From Myrica gale (taxonomy: Eukaryota > Streptophyta > Magnoliopsida > Fagales > Myricaceae), in the NCBI GenBank assembly GCA_963930655.1, contig OZ005608.1, forward strand, positions 14,322,001 to 14,386,000: a DNA stretch of 64,000 bases, in the 5' to 3' direction. The notes beneath the pieces are model-generated. The model made no database searches. It worked only from the letters and a program-made list of their open reading frames with translations, and was not told where the DNA came from. Shown here in pieces: positions 34,627 through 46,933 of this stretch. Made by a program: the position numbers and the translations under genes. Positions within the stretch are counted from its first letter, which is position 1. Each line of letters opens with the position of its first letter.

Positions 34627-34904
34627 AACATCTTTTTTCCCGCCCCCGAGAAGATTTTCGTGCGGAAAAAATATTTATCTGAACGGGATTAGATTTCCGC
34701 CGGTATTTGAAAACACTCCACTTTTCCGGTGCGAAAAACGAAATCGAAAACTACATGACGAAATTTTGATTTTTCAAAAACTCGGATATTTTTTTGTCGC
34801 AATTCGGCTCGAAAAACCTCTTTCAGCGACGTTGAATACCAGTGAATGGATGTATTTCCCCTGTGAGAGGGATCCATATAAGAAATCATTGCAACAAATA
34901 TAAC

Positions 34905-35023
34905 GGGTGCGATCATACCAGCACTAATGCACCGGATCCCATCAGAACTCCGCAGTTAAGCGTGCTTGGGCGAGAGTAGTACTAGGATGGGTGACCTCCT
35001 GGGAAGTCCTCGTGTTGCACCCC
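34905..35023 (+). rRNA. 5S rRNA: 5S rRNA gene, copy 89
   Basis: A80. Spacer behind: V. Confidence 0.97.
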
Positions 35024-35301
35024 AACATCTTTTTTCCCGCCCCCGAGAAGATTTTCGTGCGGAAAAAATATTTATCTGAACGGGATTAGATTTCCGCCGG
35101 TATTTGAAAACACTCCACTTTTCCGGTGCGAAAAACGAAGACGAAAACTACATGACGAAATTTTGATTTTTCAAAAACTCCGATATTTTTTTGTAGCAAT
35201 TCGGCGCGAAAAACCTCTTTCAGCGACGTTGAATACCCGTGAATGGATGTATTTCCCCTGTGAGAGGGATCCATATAAGAAATCATTGCAACAACCATAA
35301 C

Positions 35302-35420
35302 GGGTGCGATCATACCAGCACTAATGCACCGGATCCCATCAGAACTCCGCAGTTAAGCGTGCTTGGGCGAGAGTAGTACTAGGATGGGTGACCTCCTGGG
35401 AAGTCCTCGTGTTGCACCCC
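35302..35420 (+). rRNA. 5S rRNA: 5S rRNA gene, copy 90
   Basis: A80. Spacer behind: V. Confidence 0.97.
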
Positions 35421-35698
35421 AACATCTTTTTTCCCGCCCCCGAGAAGATTTTCGTGCGGAAAAAATATTTATCTGAACGGGATTAGATTTCCGCCGGTAT
35501 TTGAAAACACTCCACTTTTCCGGTGCGAAAAACGAAGACGAAAACTACATGACGAAATTTTGATTTTTCAAAAACTCCGATATTTTTTTGTAGCAATTCG
35601 GCGCGAAAAACCTCTTTCAGCGACGTTGAATACCCGTGAATGGATGTATTTCCCCTGTGAGAGGGATCCATATAAGAAATCATTGCAACAACCATAAC

Positions 35699-35817
35699 GG
35701 GTGCGATCATACCAGCACTAATGCACCGGATCCCATCAGAACTCCGCAGTTAAGCGTGCTTGGGCGAGAGTAGTACTAGGATGGGTGACCTCCTGGGAAG
35801 TCCTCGTGTTGCACCCC
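35699..35817 (+). rRNA. 5S rRNA: 5S rRNA gene, copy 91
   Basis: A80. Spacer behind: F. Confidence 0.97.
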
Positions 35818-36095
35818 AACATCTTTTTTCCCGCCCCCGAGAAGATTTTCGTGCGGAAAAAATATTTATCTGAACGGGATTAGATTTCCGCCGGTATTTG
35901 AAAACACTCCACTTTTCCGGTGCGAAAAACGAAGACGAAAACTACATGACGAAATTTTGATTTTTCAAAAACTCGGATATTTTTTTGTCGCAATTCGGCT
36001 CGAAAAACCTCTTTCAGCGACGTTGAATACCCGTGAATGGATGTATTTCCCCTGTGAGAGGGATCCATATAAGAAATCATTGCAACAAACATAAC

Positions 36096-36214
36096 GGGTG
36101 CGATCATACCAGCACTAATGCACCGGATCCCATCAGAACTCCGCAGTTAAGCGTGCTTGGGCGAGAGTAGTACTAGGATGGGTGACCTCCTGGGAAGTCC
36201 TCGTGTTGCACCCC
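36096..36214 (+). rRNA. 5S rRNA: 5S rRNA gene, copy 92
   Basis: A80. Spacer behind: V with G-to-T at 36457, shared only with 47176. Confidence 0.97.
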
Positions 36215-36492
36215 AACATCTTTTTTCCCGCCCCCGAGAAGATTTTCGTGCGGAAAAAATATTTATCTGAACGGGATTAGATTTCCGCCGGTATTTGAAA
36301 ACACTCCACTTTTCCGGTGCGAAAAACGAAGACGAAAACTACATGACGAAATTTTGATTTTTCAAAAACTCCGATATTTTTTTGTAGCAATTCGGCGCGA
36401 AAAACCTCTTTCAGCGACGTTGAATACCCGTGAATGGATGTATTTCCCCTGTGAGATGGATCCATATAAGAAATCATTGCAACAACCATAAC

Positions 36493-36611
36493 GGGTGCGA
36501 TCATACCAGCACTAATGCACCGGATCCCATCAGAACTCCGCAGTTAAGCGTGCTTGGGCGAGAGTAGTACTAGGATGGGTGACCTCCTGGGAAGTCCTCG
36601 TGTTGCACCCC
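36493..36611 (+). rRNA. 5S rRNA: 5S rRNA gene, copy 93
   Basis: A80. Spacer behind: A with C-to-T at 36783, shared only with 47502. Confidence 0.97.
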
Positions 36612-36889
36612 AACATCTTTTTTCCCGCCCCCGAGAAGATTTTCGTGCGGAAAAAATATTTATCTGAACGGGATTAGATTTCCGCCGGTATTTGAAAACA
36701 CTCCACTTTTCCGGTGCGAAAAACGAAGACGAAAACTACATGACGAAATTTTGATTTTTCAAAAACTCGGATATTTTTTTGTTGCAATTCGGCTCGAAAA
36801 ACCTCTTTCAGCGACGTTGAATACCCGTGAATGGATGTATTTCCCCTGTGAGAGGGATCCATATAAGAAATCATTGCAACAAACATAGC

Positions 36890-37008
36890 GGGTGCGATCA
36901 TACCAGCACTAATGCACCGGATCCCATCAGAACTCCGCAGTTAAGCGTGCTTGGGCGAGAGTAGTACTAGGATGGGTGACCTCCTGGGAAGTCCTCGTGT
37001 TGCACCCC
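36890..37008 (+). rRNA. 5S rRNA: 5S rRNA gene, copy 94
   Basis: A80; G at -2. Spacer behind: F/Z chimera, the 27-unit duplication junction. Confidence 0.97.
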
Positions 37009-37286
37009 AACATCTTTTTTCCCGCCCCCGAGAAGATTTTCGTGCGGAAAAAATATTTATCTGAACGGGATTAGATTTCCGCCGGTATTTGAAAACACTC
37101 CACTTTTCCGGTGCGAAAAACGAAGACGAAAACTACATGACGAAATTTTGATTTTTCAAAAACTCGGATATTTTTTTGTCGCAATTCGGCTCGAAAAACC
37201 TCTTTCAGCGACGTTGAATACCAGTGAATGGATGTATTTCCCCTGTGAGAGGGATCCATATAAGAAATCATTGCAACAAATATAAC
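37009..37286 (+). other. Chimeric F/Z spacer at the duplication junction
   Basis: Left part is F-type (GA at 37125-37126); right part is Z-type (A at 37223 and AT at -7/-6 of the next gene). The gene in front has A80, unlike ordinary Z units. The switch lies between 37127 and 37222. Confidence 0.9.
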
Positions 37287-37405
37287 GGGTGCGATCATAC
37301 CAGCACTAATGCACCGGATCCCATCAGAACTCCGCAGTTAAGCGTGCTTGGGCGAGAGTAGTACTAGGATGGGTGACCTCCTGGGAAGTCCTCGTGTTGC
37401 ACCCC
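37287..37405 (+). rRNA. 5S rRNA: 5S rRNA gene, copy 95
   Basis: A80. Spacer behind: V. Confidence 0.97.
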
Positions 37406-37683
37406 AACATCTTTTTTCCCGCCCCCGAGAAGATTTTCGTGCGGAAAAAATATTTATCTGAACGGGATTAGATTTCCGCCGGTATTTGAAAACACTCCAC
37501 TTTTCCGGTGCGAAAAACGAAGACGAAAACTACATGACGAAATTTTGATTTTTCAAAAACTCCGATATTTTTTTGTAGCAATTCGGCGCGAAAAACCTCT
37601 TTCAGCGACGTTGAATACCCGTGAATGGATGTATTTCCCCTGTGAGAGGGATCCATATAAGAAATCATTGCAACAACCATAAC

Positions 37684-37802
37684 GGGTGCGATCATACCAG
37701 CACTAATGCACCGGATCCCATCAGAACTCCGCAGTTAAGCGTGCTTGGGCGAGAGTAGTACTAGGATGGGTGACCTCCTGGGAAGTCCTCGTGTTGCACC
37801 CC
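37684..37802 (+). rRNA. 5S rRNA: 5S rRNA gene, copy 96
   Basis: A80. Spacer behind: V. Confidence 0.97.
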
Positions 37803-38080
37803 AACATCTTTTTTCCCGCCCCCGAGAAGATTTTCGTGCGGAAAAAATATTTATCTGAACGGGATTAGATTTCCGCCGGTATTTGAAAACACTCCACTTT
37901 TCCGGTGCGAAAAACGAAGACGAAAACTACATGACGAAATTTTGATTTTTCAAAAACTCCGATATTTTTTTGTAGCAATTCGGCGCGAAAAACCTCTTTC
38001 AGCGACGTTGAATACCCGTGAATGGATGTATTTCCCCTGTGAGAGGGATCCATATAAGAAATCATTGCAACAACCATAAC

Positions 38081-38199
38081 GGGTGCGATCATACCAGCAC
38101 TAATGCACCGGATCCCATCAGAACTCCGCAGTTAAGCGTGCTTGGGCGAGAGTAGTACTAGGATGGGTGACCTCCTGGGAAGTCCTCGTGTTGCACCCC
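38081..38199 (+). rRNA. 5S rRNA: 5S rRNA gene, copy 97
   Basis: A80. Spacer behind: F. Confidence 0.97.
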
Positions 38200-38477
38200 A
38201 ACATCTTTTTTCCCGCCCCCGAGAAGATTTTCGTGCGGAAAAAATATTTATCTGAACGGGATTAGATTTCCGCCGGTATTTGAAAACACTCCACTTTTCC
38301 GGTGCGAAAAACGAAGACGAAAACTACATGACGAAATTTTGATTTTTCAAAAACTCGGATATTTTTTTGTCGCAATTCGGCTCGAAAAACCTCTTTCAGC
38401 GACGTTGAATACCCGTGAATGGATGTATTTCCCCTGTGAGAGGGATCCATATAAGAAATCATTGCAACAAACATAAC

Positions 38478-38596
38478 GGGTGCGATCATACCAGCACTAA
38501 TGCACCGGATCCCATCAGAACTCCGCAGTTAAGCGTGCTTGGGCGAGAGTAGTACTAGGATGGGTGACCTCCTGGGAAGTCCTCGTGTTGCACCCC
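38478..38596 (+). rRNA. 5S rRNA: 5S rRNA gene, copy 98
   Basis: A80. Spacer behind: V. Confidence 0.97.
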
Positions 38597-38874
38597 AACA
38601 TCTTTTTTCCCGCCCCCGAGAAGATTTTCGTGCGGAAAAAATATTTATCTGAACGGGATTAGATTTCCGCCGGTATTTGAAAACACTCCACTTTTCCGGT
38701 GCGAAAAACGAAGACGAAAACTACATGACGAAATTTTGATTTTTCAAAAACTCCGATATTTTTTTGTAGCAATTCGGCGCGAAAAACCTCTTTCAGCGAC
38801 GTTGAATACCCGTGAATGGATGTATTTCCCCTGTGAGAGGGATCCATATAAGAAATCATTGCAACAACCATAAC

Positions 38875-38993
38875 GGGTGCGATCATACCAGCACTAATGC
38901 ACCGGATCCCATCAGAACTCCGCAGTTAAGCGTGCTTGGGCGAGAGTAGTACTAGGATGGGTGACCTCCTGGGAAGTCCTCGTGTTGCACCCC
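38875..38993 (+). rRNA. 5S rRNA: 5S rRNA gene, copy 99
   Basis: A80. Spacer behind: A. Confidence 0.97.
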
Positions 38994-39271
38994 AACATCT
39001 TTTTTCCCGCCCCCGAGAAGATTTTCGTGCGGAAAAAATATTTATCTGAACGGGATTAGATTTCCGCCGGTATTTGAAAACACTCCACTTTTCCGGTGCG
39101 AAAAACGAAGACGAAAACTACATGACGAAATTTTGATTTTTCAAAAACTCGGATATTTTTTTGTCGCAATTCGGCTCGAAAAACCTCTTTCAGCGACGTT
39201 GAATACCCGTGAATGGATGTATTTCCCCTGTGAGAGGGATCCATATAAGAAATCATTGCAACAAACATAGC

Positions 39272-39390
39272 GGGTGCGATCATACCAGCACTAATGCACC
39301 GGATCCCATCAGAACTCCGCAGTTAAGCGTGCTTGGGCGAGAGTAGTACTAGGATGGGTGACCTCCTGGGAAGTCCTCGTGTTGCACCCC
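39272..39390 (+). rRNA. 5S rRNA: 5S rRNA gene, copy 100
   Basis: A80; G at -2. Spacer behind: V. Confidence 0.97.
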
Positions 39391-39668
39391 AACATCTTTT
39401 TTCCCGCCCCCGAGAAGATTTTCGTGCGGAAAAAATATTTATCTGAACGGGATTAGATTTCCGCCGGTATTTGAAAACACTCCACTTTTCCGGTGCGAAA
39501 AACGAAGACGAAAACTACATGACGAAATTTTGATTTTTCAAAAACTCCGATATTTTTTTGTAGCAATTCGGCGCGAAAAACCTCTTTCAGCGACGTTGAA
39601 TACCCGTGAATGGATGTATTTCCCCTGTGAGAGGGATCCATATAAGAAATCATTGCAACAACCATAAC

Positions 39669-39787
39669 GGGTGCGATCATACCAGCACTAATGCACCGGA
39701 TCCCATCAGAACTCCGCAGTTAAGCGTGCTTGGGCGAGAGTAGTACTAGGATGGGTGACCTCCTGGGAAGTCCTCGTGTTGCACCCC
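39669..39787 (+). rRNA. 5S rRNA: 5S rRNA gene, copy 101
   Basis: A80. Spacer behind: V. Confidence 0.97.
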
Positions 39788-40065
39788 AACATCTTTTTTC
39801 CCGCCCCCGAGAAGATTTTCGTGCGGAAAAAATATTTATCTGAACGGGATTAGATTTCCGCCGGTATTTGAAAACACTCCACTTTTCCGGTGCGAAAAAC
39901 GAAGACGAAAACTACATGACGAAATTTTGATTTTTCAAAAACTCCGATATTTTTTTGTAGCAATTCGGCGCGAAAAACCTCTTTCAGCGACGTTGAATAC
40001 CCGTGAATGGATGTATTTCCCCTGTGAGAGGGATCCATATAAGAAATCATTGCAACAACCATAAC

Positions 40066-40184
40066 GGGTGCGATCATACCAGCACTAATGCACCGGATCC
40101 CATCAGAACTCCGCAGTTAAGCGTGCTTGGGCGAGAGTAGTACTAGGATGGGTGACCTCCTGGGAAGTCCTCGTGTTGCACCCC
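40066..40184 (+). rRNA. 5S rRNA: 5S rRNA gene, copy 102
   Basis: A80. Spacer behind: S. Confidence 0.97.
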
Positions 40185-40462
40185 AACATCTTTTTTCCCG
40201 CCCCCGAGAAGATTTTCGTGCGGAAAAAATATTTATCTGAACGGGATTAGATTTCCGCCGGTATTTGGAAACACTCCACTTTTCCGGTGCGAAAAAAGAA
40301 GACGAAAACTTAATGACGAAATTTTGATTTTTCAAAAACTCGGATATTTTTTTGTCGCAATTCGGCGCGAAAAAGCTCTTTCAGCGACGTTGAATACCCG
40401 TGAATGGATGTATTTCCCCTGTGAGAGGGATCCATATAAGAAATCATTGCAACAAACATAAC

Positions 40463-40581
40463 GGGTGCGATCATACCAGCACTAATGCACCGGATCCCAT
40501 CAGAACTCCGCAGTTAAGCGTGCTTGGGCGAGAGTAGTACTGGGATGGGTGACCTCCTGGGAAGTCCTCGTGTTGCACCCC
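40463..40581 (+). rRNA. 5S rRNA: 5S rRNA gene, copy 103
   Basis: G80. Spacer behind: Z/V chimera D. Confidence 0.97.
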
Positions 40582-40859
40582 AACATCTTTTTTCCCGCCC
40601 CCGAGAAGATTTTCGTGCGGAAAAAATATTTATCTGAACGGGATTAGATTTCCGCCGGTATTTGAAAACACTCCACTTTTCCGGTGCGAAAAACGAAATC
40701 GAAAACTACATGACGAAATTTTGATTTTTCAAAAACTCCGATATTTTTTTGTAGCAATTCGGCGCGAAAAACCTCTTTCAGCGACGTTGAATACCCGTGA
40801 ATGGATGTATTTCCCCTGTGAGAGGGATCCATATAAGAAATCATTGCAACAACCATAAC
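40582..40859 (+). other. Chimeric Z/V spacer (D), third copy
   Basis: Same structure as the spacer at 29863; it sits 10,719 bp downstream and was carried there by the 27-unit duplication. Confidence 0.85.
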
Positions 40860-40978
40860 GGGTGCGATCATACCAGCACTAATGCACCGGATCCCATCAG
40901 AACTCCGCAGTTAAGCGTGCTTGGGCGAGAGTAGTACTAGGATGGGTGACCTCCTGGGAAGTCCTCGTGTTGCACCCC
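40860..40978 (+). rRNA. 5S rRNA: 5S rRNA gene, copy 104
   Basis: A80. Spacer behind: S. Confidence 0.97.
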
Positions 40979-41256
40979 AACATCTTTTTTCCCGCCCCCG
41001 AGAAGATTTTCGTGCGGAAAAAATATTTATCTGAACGGGATTAGATTTCCGCCGGTATTTGGAAACACTCCACTTTTCCGGTGCGAAAAAAGAAGACGAA
41101 AACTTAATGACGAAATTTTGATTTTTCAAAAACTCGGATATTTTTTTGTCGCAATTCGGCGCGAAAAAGCTCTTTCAGCGACGTTGAATACCCGTGAATG
41201 GATGTATTTCCCCTGTGAGAGGGATCCATATAAGAAATCATTGCAACAAACATAAC

Positions 41257-41375
41257 GGGTGCGATCATACCAGCACTAATGCACCGGATCCCATCAGAAC
41301 TCCGCAGTTAAGCGTGCTTGGGCGAGAGTAGTACTGGGATGGGTGACCTCCTGGGAAGTCCTCGTGTTGCACCCC
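41257..41375 (+). rRNA. 5S rRNA: 5S rRNA gene, copy 105
   Basis: G80. Spacer behind: Z. Confidence 0.97.
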
Positions 41376-41653
41376 AACATCTTTTTTCCCGCCCCCGAGA
41401 AGATTTTCGTGCGGAAAAAATATTTATCTGAACGGGATTAGATTTCCGCCGGTATTTGAAAACACTCCACTTTTCCGGTGCGAAAAACGAAATCGAAAAC
41501 TACATGACGAAATTTTGATTTTTCAAAAACTCGGATATTTTTTTGTCGCAATTCGGCTCGAAAAACCTCTTTCAGCGACGTTGAATACCAGTGAATGGAT
41601 GTATTTCCCCTGTGAGAGGGATCCATATAAGAAATCATTGCAACAAATATAAC

Positions 41654-41772
41654 GGGTGCGATCATACCAGCACTAATGCACCGGATCCCATCAGAACTCC
41701 GCAGTTAAGCGTGCTTGGGCGAGAGTAGTACTAGGATGGGTGACCTCCTGGGAAGTCCTCGTGTTGCACCCC
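41654..41772 (+). rRNA. 5S rRNA: 5S rRNA gene, copy 106
   Basis: A80. Spacer behind: V. Confidence 0.97.
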
Positions 41773-42050
41773 AACATCTTTTTTCCCGCCCCCGAGAAGA
41801 TTTTCGTGCGGAAAAAATATTTATCTGAACGGGATTAGATTTCCGCCGGTATTTGAAAACACTCCACTTTTCCGGTGCGAAAAACGAAGACGAAAACTAC
41901 ATGACGAAATTTTGATTTTTCAAAAACTCCGATATTTTTTTGTAGCAATTCGGCGCGAAAAACCTCTTTCAGCGACGTTGAATACCCGTGAATGGATGTA
42001 TTTCCCCTGTGAGAGGGATCCATATAAGAAATCATTGCAACAACCATAAC

Positions 42051-42169
42051 GGGTGCGATCATACCAGCACTAATGCACCGGATCCCATCAGAACTCCGCA
42101 GTTAAGCGTGCTTGGGCGAGAGTAGTACTAGGATGGGTGACCTCCTGGGAAGTCCTCGTGTTGCACCCC
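42051..42169 (+). rRNA. 5S rRNA: 5S rRNA gene, copy 107
   Basis: A80. Spacer behind: V. Confidence 0.97.
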
Positions 42170-42447
42170 AACATCTTTTTTCCCGCCCCCGAGAAGATTT
42201 TCGTGCGGAAAAAATATTTATCTGAACGGGATTAGATTTCCGCCGGTATTTGAAAACACTCCACTTTTCCGGTGCGAAAAACGAAGACGAAAACTACATG
42301 ACGAAATTTTGATTTTTCAAAAACTCCGATATTTTTTTGTAGCAATTCGGCGCGAAAAACCTCTTTCAGCGACGTTGAATACCCGTGAATGGATGTATTT
42401 CCCCTGTGAGAGGGATCCATATAAGAAATCATTGCAACAACCATAAC

Positions 42448-42566
42448 GGGTGCGATCATACCAGCACTAATGCACCGGATCCCATCAGAACTCCGCAGTT
42501 AAGCGTGCTTGGGCGAGAGTAGTACTAGGATGGGTGACCTCCTGGGAAGTCCTCGTGTTGCACCCC
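42448..42566 (+). rRNA. 5S rRNA: 5S rRNA gene, copy 108
   Basis: A80. Spacer behind: F. Confidence 0.97.
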
Positions 42567-42844
42567 AACATCTTTTTTCCCGCCCCCGAGAAGATTTTCG
42601 TGCGGAAAAAATATTTATCTGAACGGGATTAGATTTCCGCCGGTATTTGAAAACACTCCACTTTTCCGGTGCGAAAAACGAAGACGAAAACTACATGACG
42701 AAATTTTGATTTTTCAAAAACTCGGATATTTTTTTGTCGCAATTCGGCTCGAAAAACCTCTTTCAGCGACGTTGAATACCCGTGAATGGATGTATTTCCC
42801 CTGTGAGAGGGATCCATATAAGAAATCATTGCAACAAACATAAC

Positions 42845-42963
42845 GGGTGCGATCATACCAGCACTAATGCACCGGATCCCATCAGAACTCCGCAGTTAAG
42901 CGTGCTTGGGCGAGAGTAGTACTAGGATGGGTGACCTCCTGGGAAGTCCTCGTGTTGCACCCC
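42845..42963 (+). rRNA. 5S rRNA: 5S rRNA gene, copy 109
   Basis: A80. Spacer behind: V. Confidence 0.97.
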
Positions 42964-43241
42964 AACATCTTTTTTCCCGCCCCCGAGAAGATTTTCGTGC
43001 GGAAAAAATATTTATCTGAACGGGATTAGATTTCCGCCGGTATTTGAAAACACTCCACTTTTCCGGTGCGAAAAACGAAGACGAAAACTACATGACGAAA
43101 TTTTGATTTTTCAAAAACTCCGATATTTTTTTGTAGCAATTCGGCGCGAAAAACCTCTTTCAGCGACGTTGAATACCCGTGAATGGATGTATTTCCCCTG
43201 TGAGAGGGATCCATATAAGAAATCATTGCAACAACCATAAC

Positions 43242-43360
43242 GGGTGCGATCATACCAGCACTAATGCACCGGATCCCATCAGAACTCCGCAGTTAAGCGT
43301 GCTTGGGCGAGAGTAGTACTAGGATGGGTGACCTCCTGGGAAGTCCTCGTGTTGCACCCC
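43242..43360 (+). rRNA. 5S rRNA: 5S rRNA gene, copy 110
   Basis: A80; base 13 is the usual A, unlike its duplicate copy 83. Spacer behind: A. Confidence 0.97.
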
Positions 43361-43638
43361 AACATCTTTTTTCCCGCCCCCGAGAAGATTTTCGTGCGGA
43401 AAAAATATTTATCTGAACGGGATTAGATTTCCGCCGGTATTTGAAAACACTCCACTTTTCCGGTGCGAAAAACGAAGACGAAAACTACATGACGAAATTT
43501 TGATTTTTCAAAAACTCGGATATTTTTTTGTCGCAATTCGGCTCGAAAAACCTCTTTCAGCGACGTTGAATACCCGTGAATGGATGTATTTCCCCTGTGA
43601 GAGGGATCCATATAAGAAATCATTGCAACAAACATAGC

Positions 43639-43757
43639 GGGTGCGATCATACCAGCACTAATGCACCGGATCCCATCAGAACTCCGCAGTTAAGCGTGCT
43701 TGGGCGAGAGTAGTACTAGGATGGGTGACCTCCTGGGAAGTCCTCGTGTTGCACCCC
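43639..43757 (+). rRNA. 5S rRNA: 5S rRNA gene, copy 111
   Basis: A80; G at -2. Spacer behind: F. Confidence 0.97.
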
Positions 43758-44035
43758 AACATCTTTTTTCCCGCCCCCGAGAAGATTTTCGTGCGGAAAA
43801 AATATTTATCTGAACGGGATTAGATTTCCGCCGGTATTTGAAAACACTCCACTTTTCCGGTGCGAAAAACGAAGACGAAAACTACATGACGAAATTTTGA
43901 TTTTTCAAAAACTCGGATATTTTTTTGTCGCAATTCGGCTCGAAAAACCTCTTTCAGCGACGTTGAATACCCGTGAATGGATGTATTTCCCCTGTGAGAG
44001 GGATCCATATAAGAAATCATTGCAACAAACATAAC

Positions 44036-44154
44036 GGGTGCGATCATACCAGCACTAATGCACCGGATCCCATCAGAACTCCGCAGTTAAGCGTGCTTGG
44101 GCGAGAGTAGTACTAGGATGGGTGACCTCCTGGGAAGTCCTCGTGTTGCACCCC
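44036..44154 (+). rRNA. 5S rRNA: 5S rRNA gene, copy 112
   Basis: A80. Spacer behind: V. Confidence 0.97.
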
Positions 44155-44432
44155 AACATCTTTTTTCCCGCCCCCGAGAAGATTTTCGTGCGGAAAAAAT
44201 ATTTATCTGAACGGGATTAGATTTCCGCCGGTATTTGAAAACACTCCACTTTTCCGGTGCGAAAAACGAAGACGAAAACTACATGACGAAATTTTGATTT
44301 TTCAAAAACTCCGATATTTTTTTGTAGCAATTCGGCGCGAAAAACCTCTTTCAGCGACGTTGAATACCCGTGAATGGATGTATTTCCCCTGTGAGAGGGA
44401 TCCATATAAGAAATCATTGCAACAACCATAAC

Positions 44433-44551
44433 GGGTGCGATCATACCAGCACTAATGCACCGGATCCCATCAGAACTCCGCAGTTAAGCGTGCTTGGGCG
44501 AGAGTAGTACTAGGATGGGTGACCTCCTGGGAAGTCCTCGTGTTGCACCCC
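44433..44551 (+). rRNA. 5S rRNA: 5S rRNA gene, copy 113
   Basis: A80. Spacer behind: V. Confidence 0.97.
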
Positions 44552-44829
44552 AACATCTTTTTTCCCGCCCCCGAGAAGATTTTCGTGCGGAAAAAATATT
44601 TATCTGAACGGGATTAGATTTCCGCCGGTATTTGAAAACACTCCACTTTTCCGGTGCGAAAAACGAAGACGAAAACTACATGACGAAATTTTGATTTTTC
44701 AAAAACTCCGATATTTTTTTGTAGCAATTCGGCGCGAAAAACCTCTTTCAGCGACGTTGAATACCCGTGAATGGATGTATTTCCCCTGTGAGAGGGATCC
44801 ATATAAGAAATCATTGCAACAACCATAAC

Positions 44830-44948
44830 GGGTGCGATCATACCAGCACTAATGCACCGGATCCCATCAGAACTCCGCAGTTAAGCGTGCTTGGGCGAGA
44901 GTAGTACTAGGATGGGTGACCTCCTGGGAAGTCCTCGTGTTGCACCCC
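44830..44948 (+). rRNA. 5S rRNA: 5S rRNA gene, copy 114
   Basis: A80. Spacer behind: S. Confidence 0.97.
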
Positions 44949-45226
44949 AACATCTTTTTTCCCGCCCCCGAGAAGATTTTCGTGCGGAAAAAATATTTAT
45001 CTGAACGGGATTAGATTTCCGCCGGTATTTGGAAACACTCCACTTTTCCGGTGCGAAAAAAGAAGACGAAAACTTAATGACGAAATTTTGATTTTTCAAA
45101 AACTCGGATATTTTTTTGTCGCAATTCGGCGCGAAAAAGCTCTTTCAGCGACGTTGAATACCCGTGAATGGATGTATTTCCCCTGTGAGAGGGATCCATA
45201 TAAGAAATCATTGCAACAAACATAAC

Positions 45227-45345
45227 GGGTGCGATCATACCAGCACTAATGCACCGGATCCCATCAGAACTCCGCAGTTAAGCGTGCTTGGGCGAGAGTA
45301 GTACTGGGATGGGTGACCTCCTGGGAAGTCCTCGTGTTGCACCCC
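45227..45345 (+). rRNA. 5S rRNA: 5S rRNA gene, copy 115
   Basis: G80. Spacer behind: Z. Confidence 0.97.
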
Positions 45346-45623
45346 AACATCTTTTTTCCCGCCCCCGAGAAGATTTTCGTGCGGAAAAAATATTTATCTG
45401 AACGGGATTAGATTTCCGCCGGTATTTGAAAACACTCCACTTTTCCGGTGCGAAAAACGAAATCGAAAACTACATGACGAAATTTTGATTTTTCAAAAAC
45501 TCGGATATTTTTTTGTCGCAATTCGGCTCGAAAAACCTCTTTCAGCGACGTTGAATACCAGTGAATGGATGTATTTCCCCTGTGAGAGGGATCCATATAA
45601 GAAATCATTGCAACAAATATAAC

Positions 45624-45742
45624 GGGTGCGATCATACCAGCACTAATGCACCGGATCCCATCAGAACTCCGCAGTTAAGCGTGCTTGGGCGAGAGTAGTA
45701 CTAGGATGGGTGACCTCCTGGGAAGTCCTCGTGTTGCACCCC
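45624..45742 (+). rRNA. 5S rRNA: 5S rRNA gene, copy 116
   Basis: A80. Spacer behind: V. Confidence 0.97.
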
Positions 45743-46020
45743 AACATCTTTTTTCCCGCCCCCGAGAAGATTTTCGTGCGGAAAAAATATTTATCTGAAC
45801 GGGATTAGATTTCCGCCGGTATTTGAAAACACTCCACTTTTCCGGTGCGAAAAACGAAGACGAAAACTACATGACGAAATTTTGATTTTTCAAAAACTCC
45901 GATATTTTTTTGTAGCAATTCGGCGCGAAAAACCTCTTTCAGCGACGTTGAATACCCGTGAATGGATGTATTTCCCCTGTGAGAGGGATCCATATAAGAA
46001 ATCATTGCAACAACCATAAC

Positions 46021-46139
46021 GGGTGCGATCATACCAGCACTAATGCACCGGATCCCATCAGAACTCCGCAGTTAAGCGTGCTTGGGCGAGAGTAGTACTA
46101 GGATGGGTGACCTCCTGGGAAGTCCTCGTGTTGCACCCC
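46021..46139 (+). rRNA. 5S rRNA: 5S rRNA gene, copy 117
   Basis: A80. Spacer behind: V. Confidence 0.97.
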
Positions 46140-46417
46140 AACATCTTTTTTCCCGCCCCCGAGAAGATTTTCGTGCGGAAAAAATATTTATCTGAACGGG
46201 ATTAGATTTCCGCCGGTATTTGAAAACACTCCACTTTTCCGGTGCGAAAAACGAAGACGAAAACTACATGACGAAATTTTGATTTTTCAAAAACTCCGAT
46301 ATTTTTTTGTAGCAATTCGGCGCGAAAAACCTCTTTCAGCGACGTTGAATACCCGTGAATGGATGTATTTCCCCTGTGAGAGGGATCCATATAAGAAATC
46401 ATTGCAACAACCATAAC

Positions 46418-46536
46418 GGGTGCGATCATACCAGCACTAATGCACCGGATCCCATCAGAACTCCGCAGTTAAGCGTGCTTGGGCGAGAGTAGTACTAGGA
46501 TGGGTGACCTCCTGGGAAGTCCTCGTGTTGCACCCC
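46418..46536 (+). rRNA. 5S rRNA: 5S rRNA gene, copy 118
   Basis: A80. Spacer behind: F. Confidence 0.97.
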
Positions 46537-46814
46537 AACATCTTTTTTCCCGCCCCCGAGAAGATTTTCGTGCGGAAAAAATATTTATCTGAACGGGATT
46601 AGATTTCCGCCGGTATTTGAAAACACTCCACTTTTCCGGTGCGAAAAACGAAGACGAAAACTACATGACGAAATTTTGATTTTTCAAAAACTCGGATATT
46701 TTTTTGTCGCAATTCGGCTCGAAAAACCTCTTTCAGCGACGTTGAATACCCGTGAATGGATGTATTTCCCCTGTGAGAGGGATCCATATAAGAAATCATT
46801 GCAACAAACATAAC

Positions 46815-46933
46815 GGGTGCGATCATACCAGCACTAATGCACCGGATCCCATCAGAACTCCGCAGTTAAGCGTGCTTGGGCGAGAGTAGTACTAGGATGG
46901 GTGACCTCCTGGGAAGTCCTCGTGTTGCACCCC
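46815..46933 (+). rRNA. 5S rRNA: 5S rRNA gene, copy 119
   Basis: A80. Spacer behind: V with G-to-T at 47176, shared with 36457. Confidence 0.97.

Larger units (their letters stand above)
26503..37221 (+). repeat. 27-unit duplication, first copy (10,719 bp)
   Basis: Spacer types match those 10,719 bp downstream unit for unit. Two rare mutations are shared at the same offset: G-to-T at 36457/47176 and C-to-T at 36783/47502. The one difference noticed is A13T at 32535, present here only. Boundaries are known only to within about 95 bp. Confidence 0.85.
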
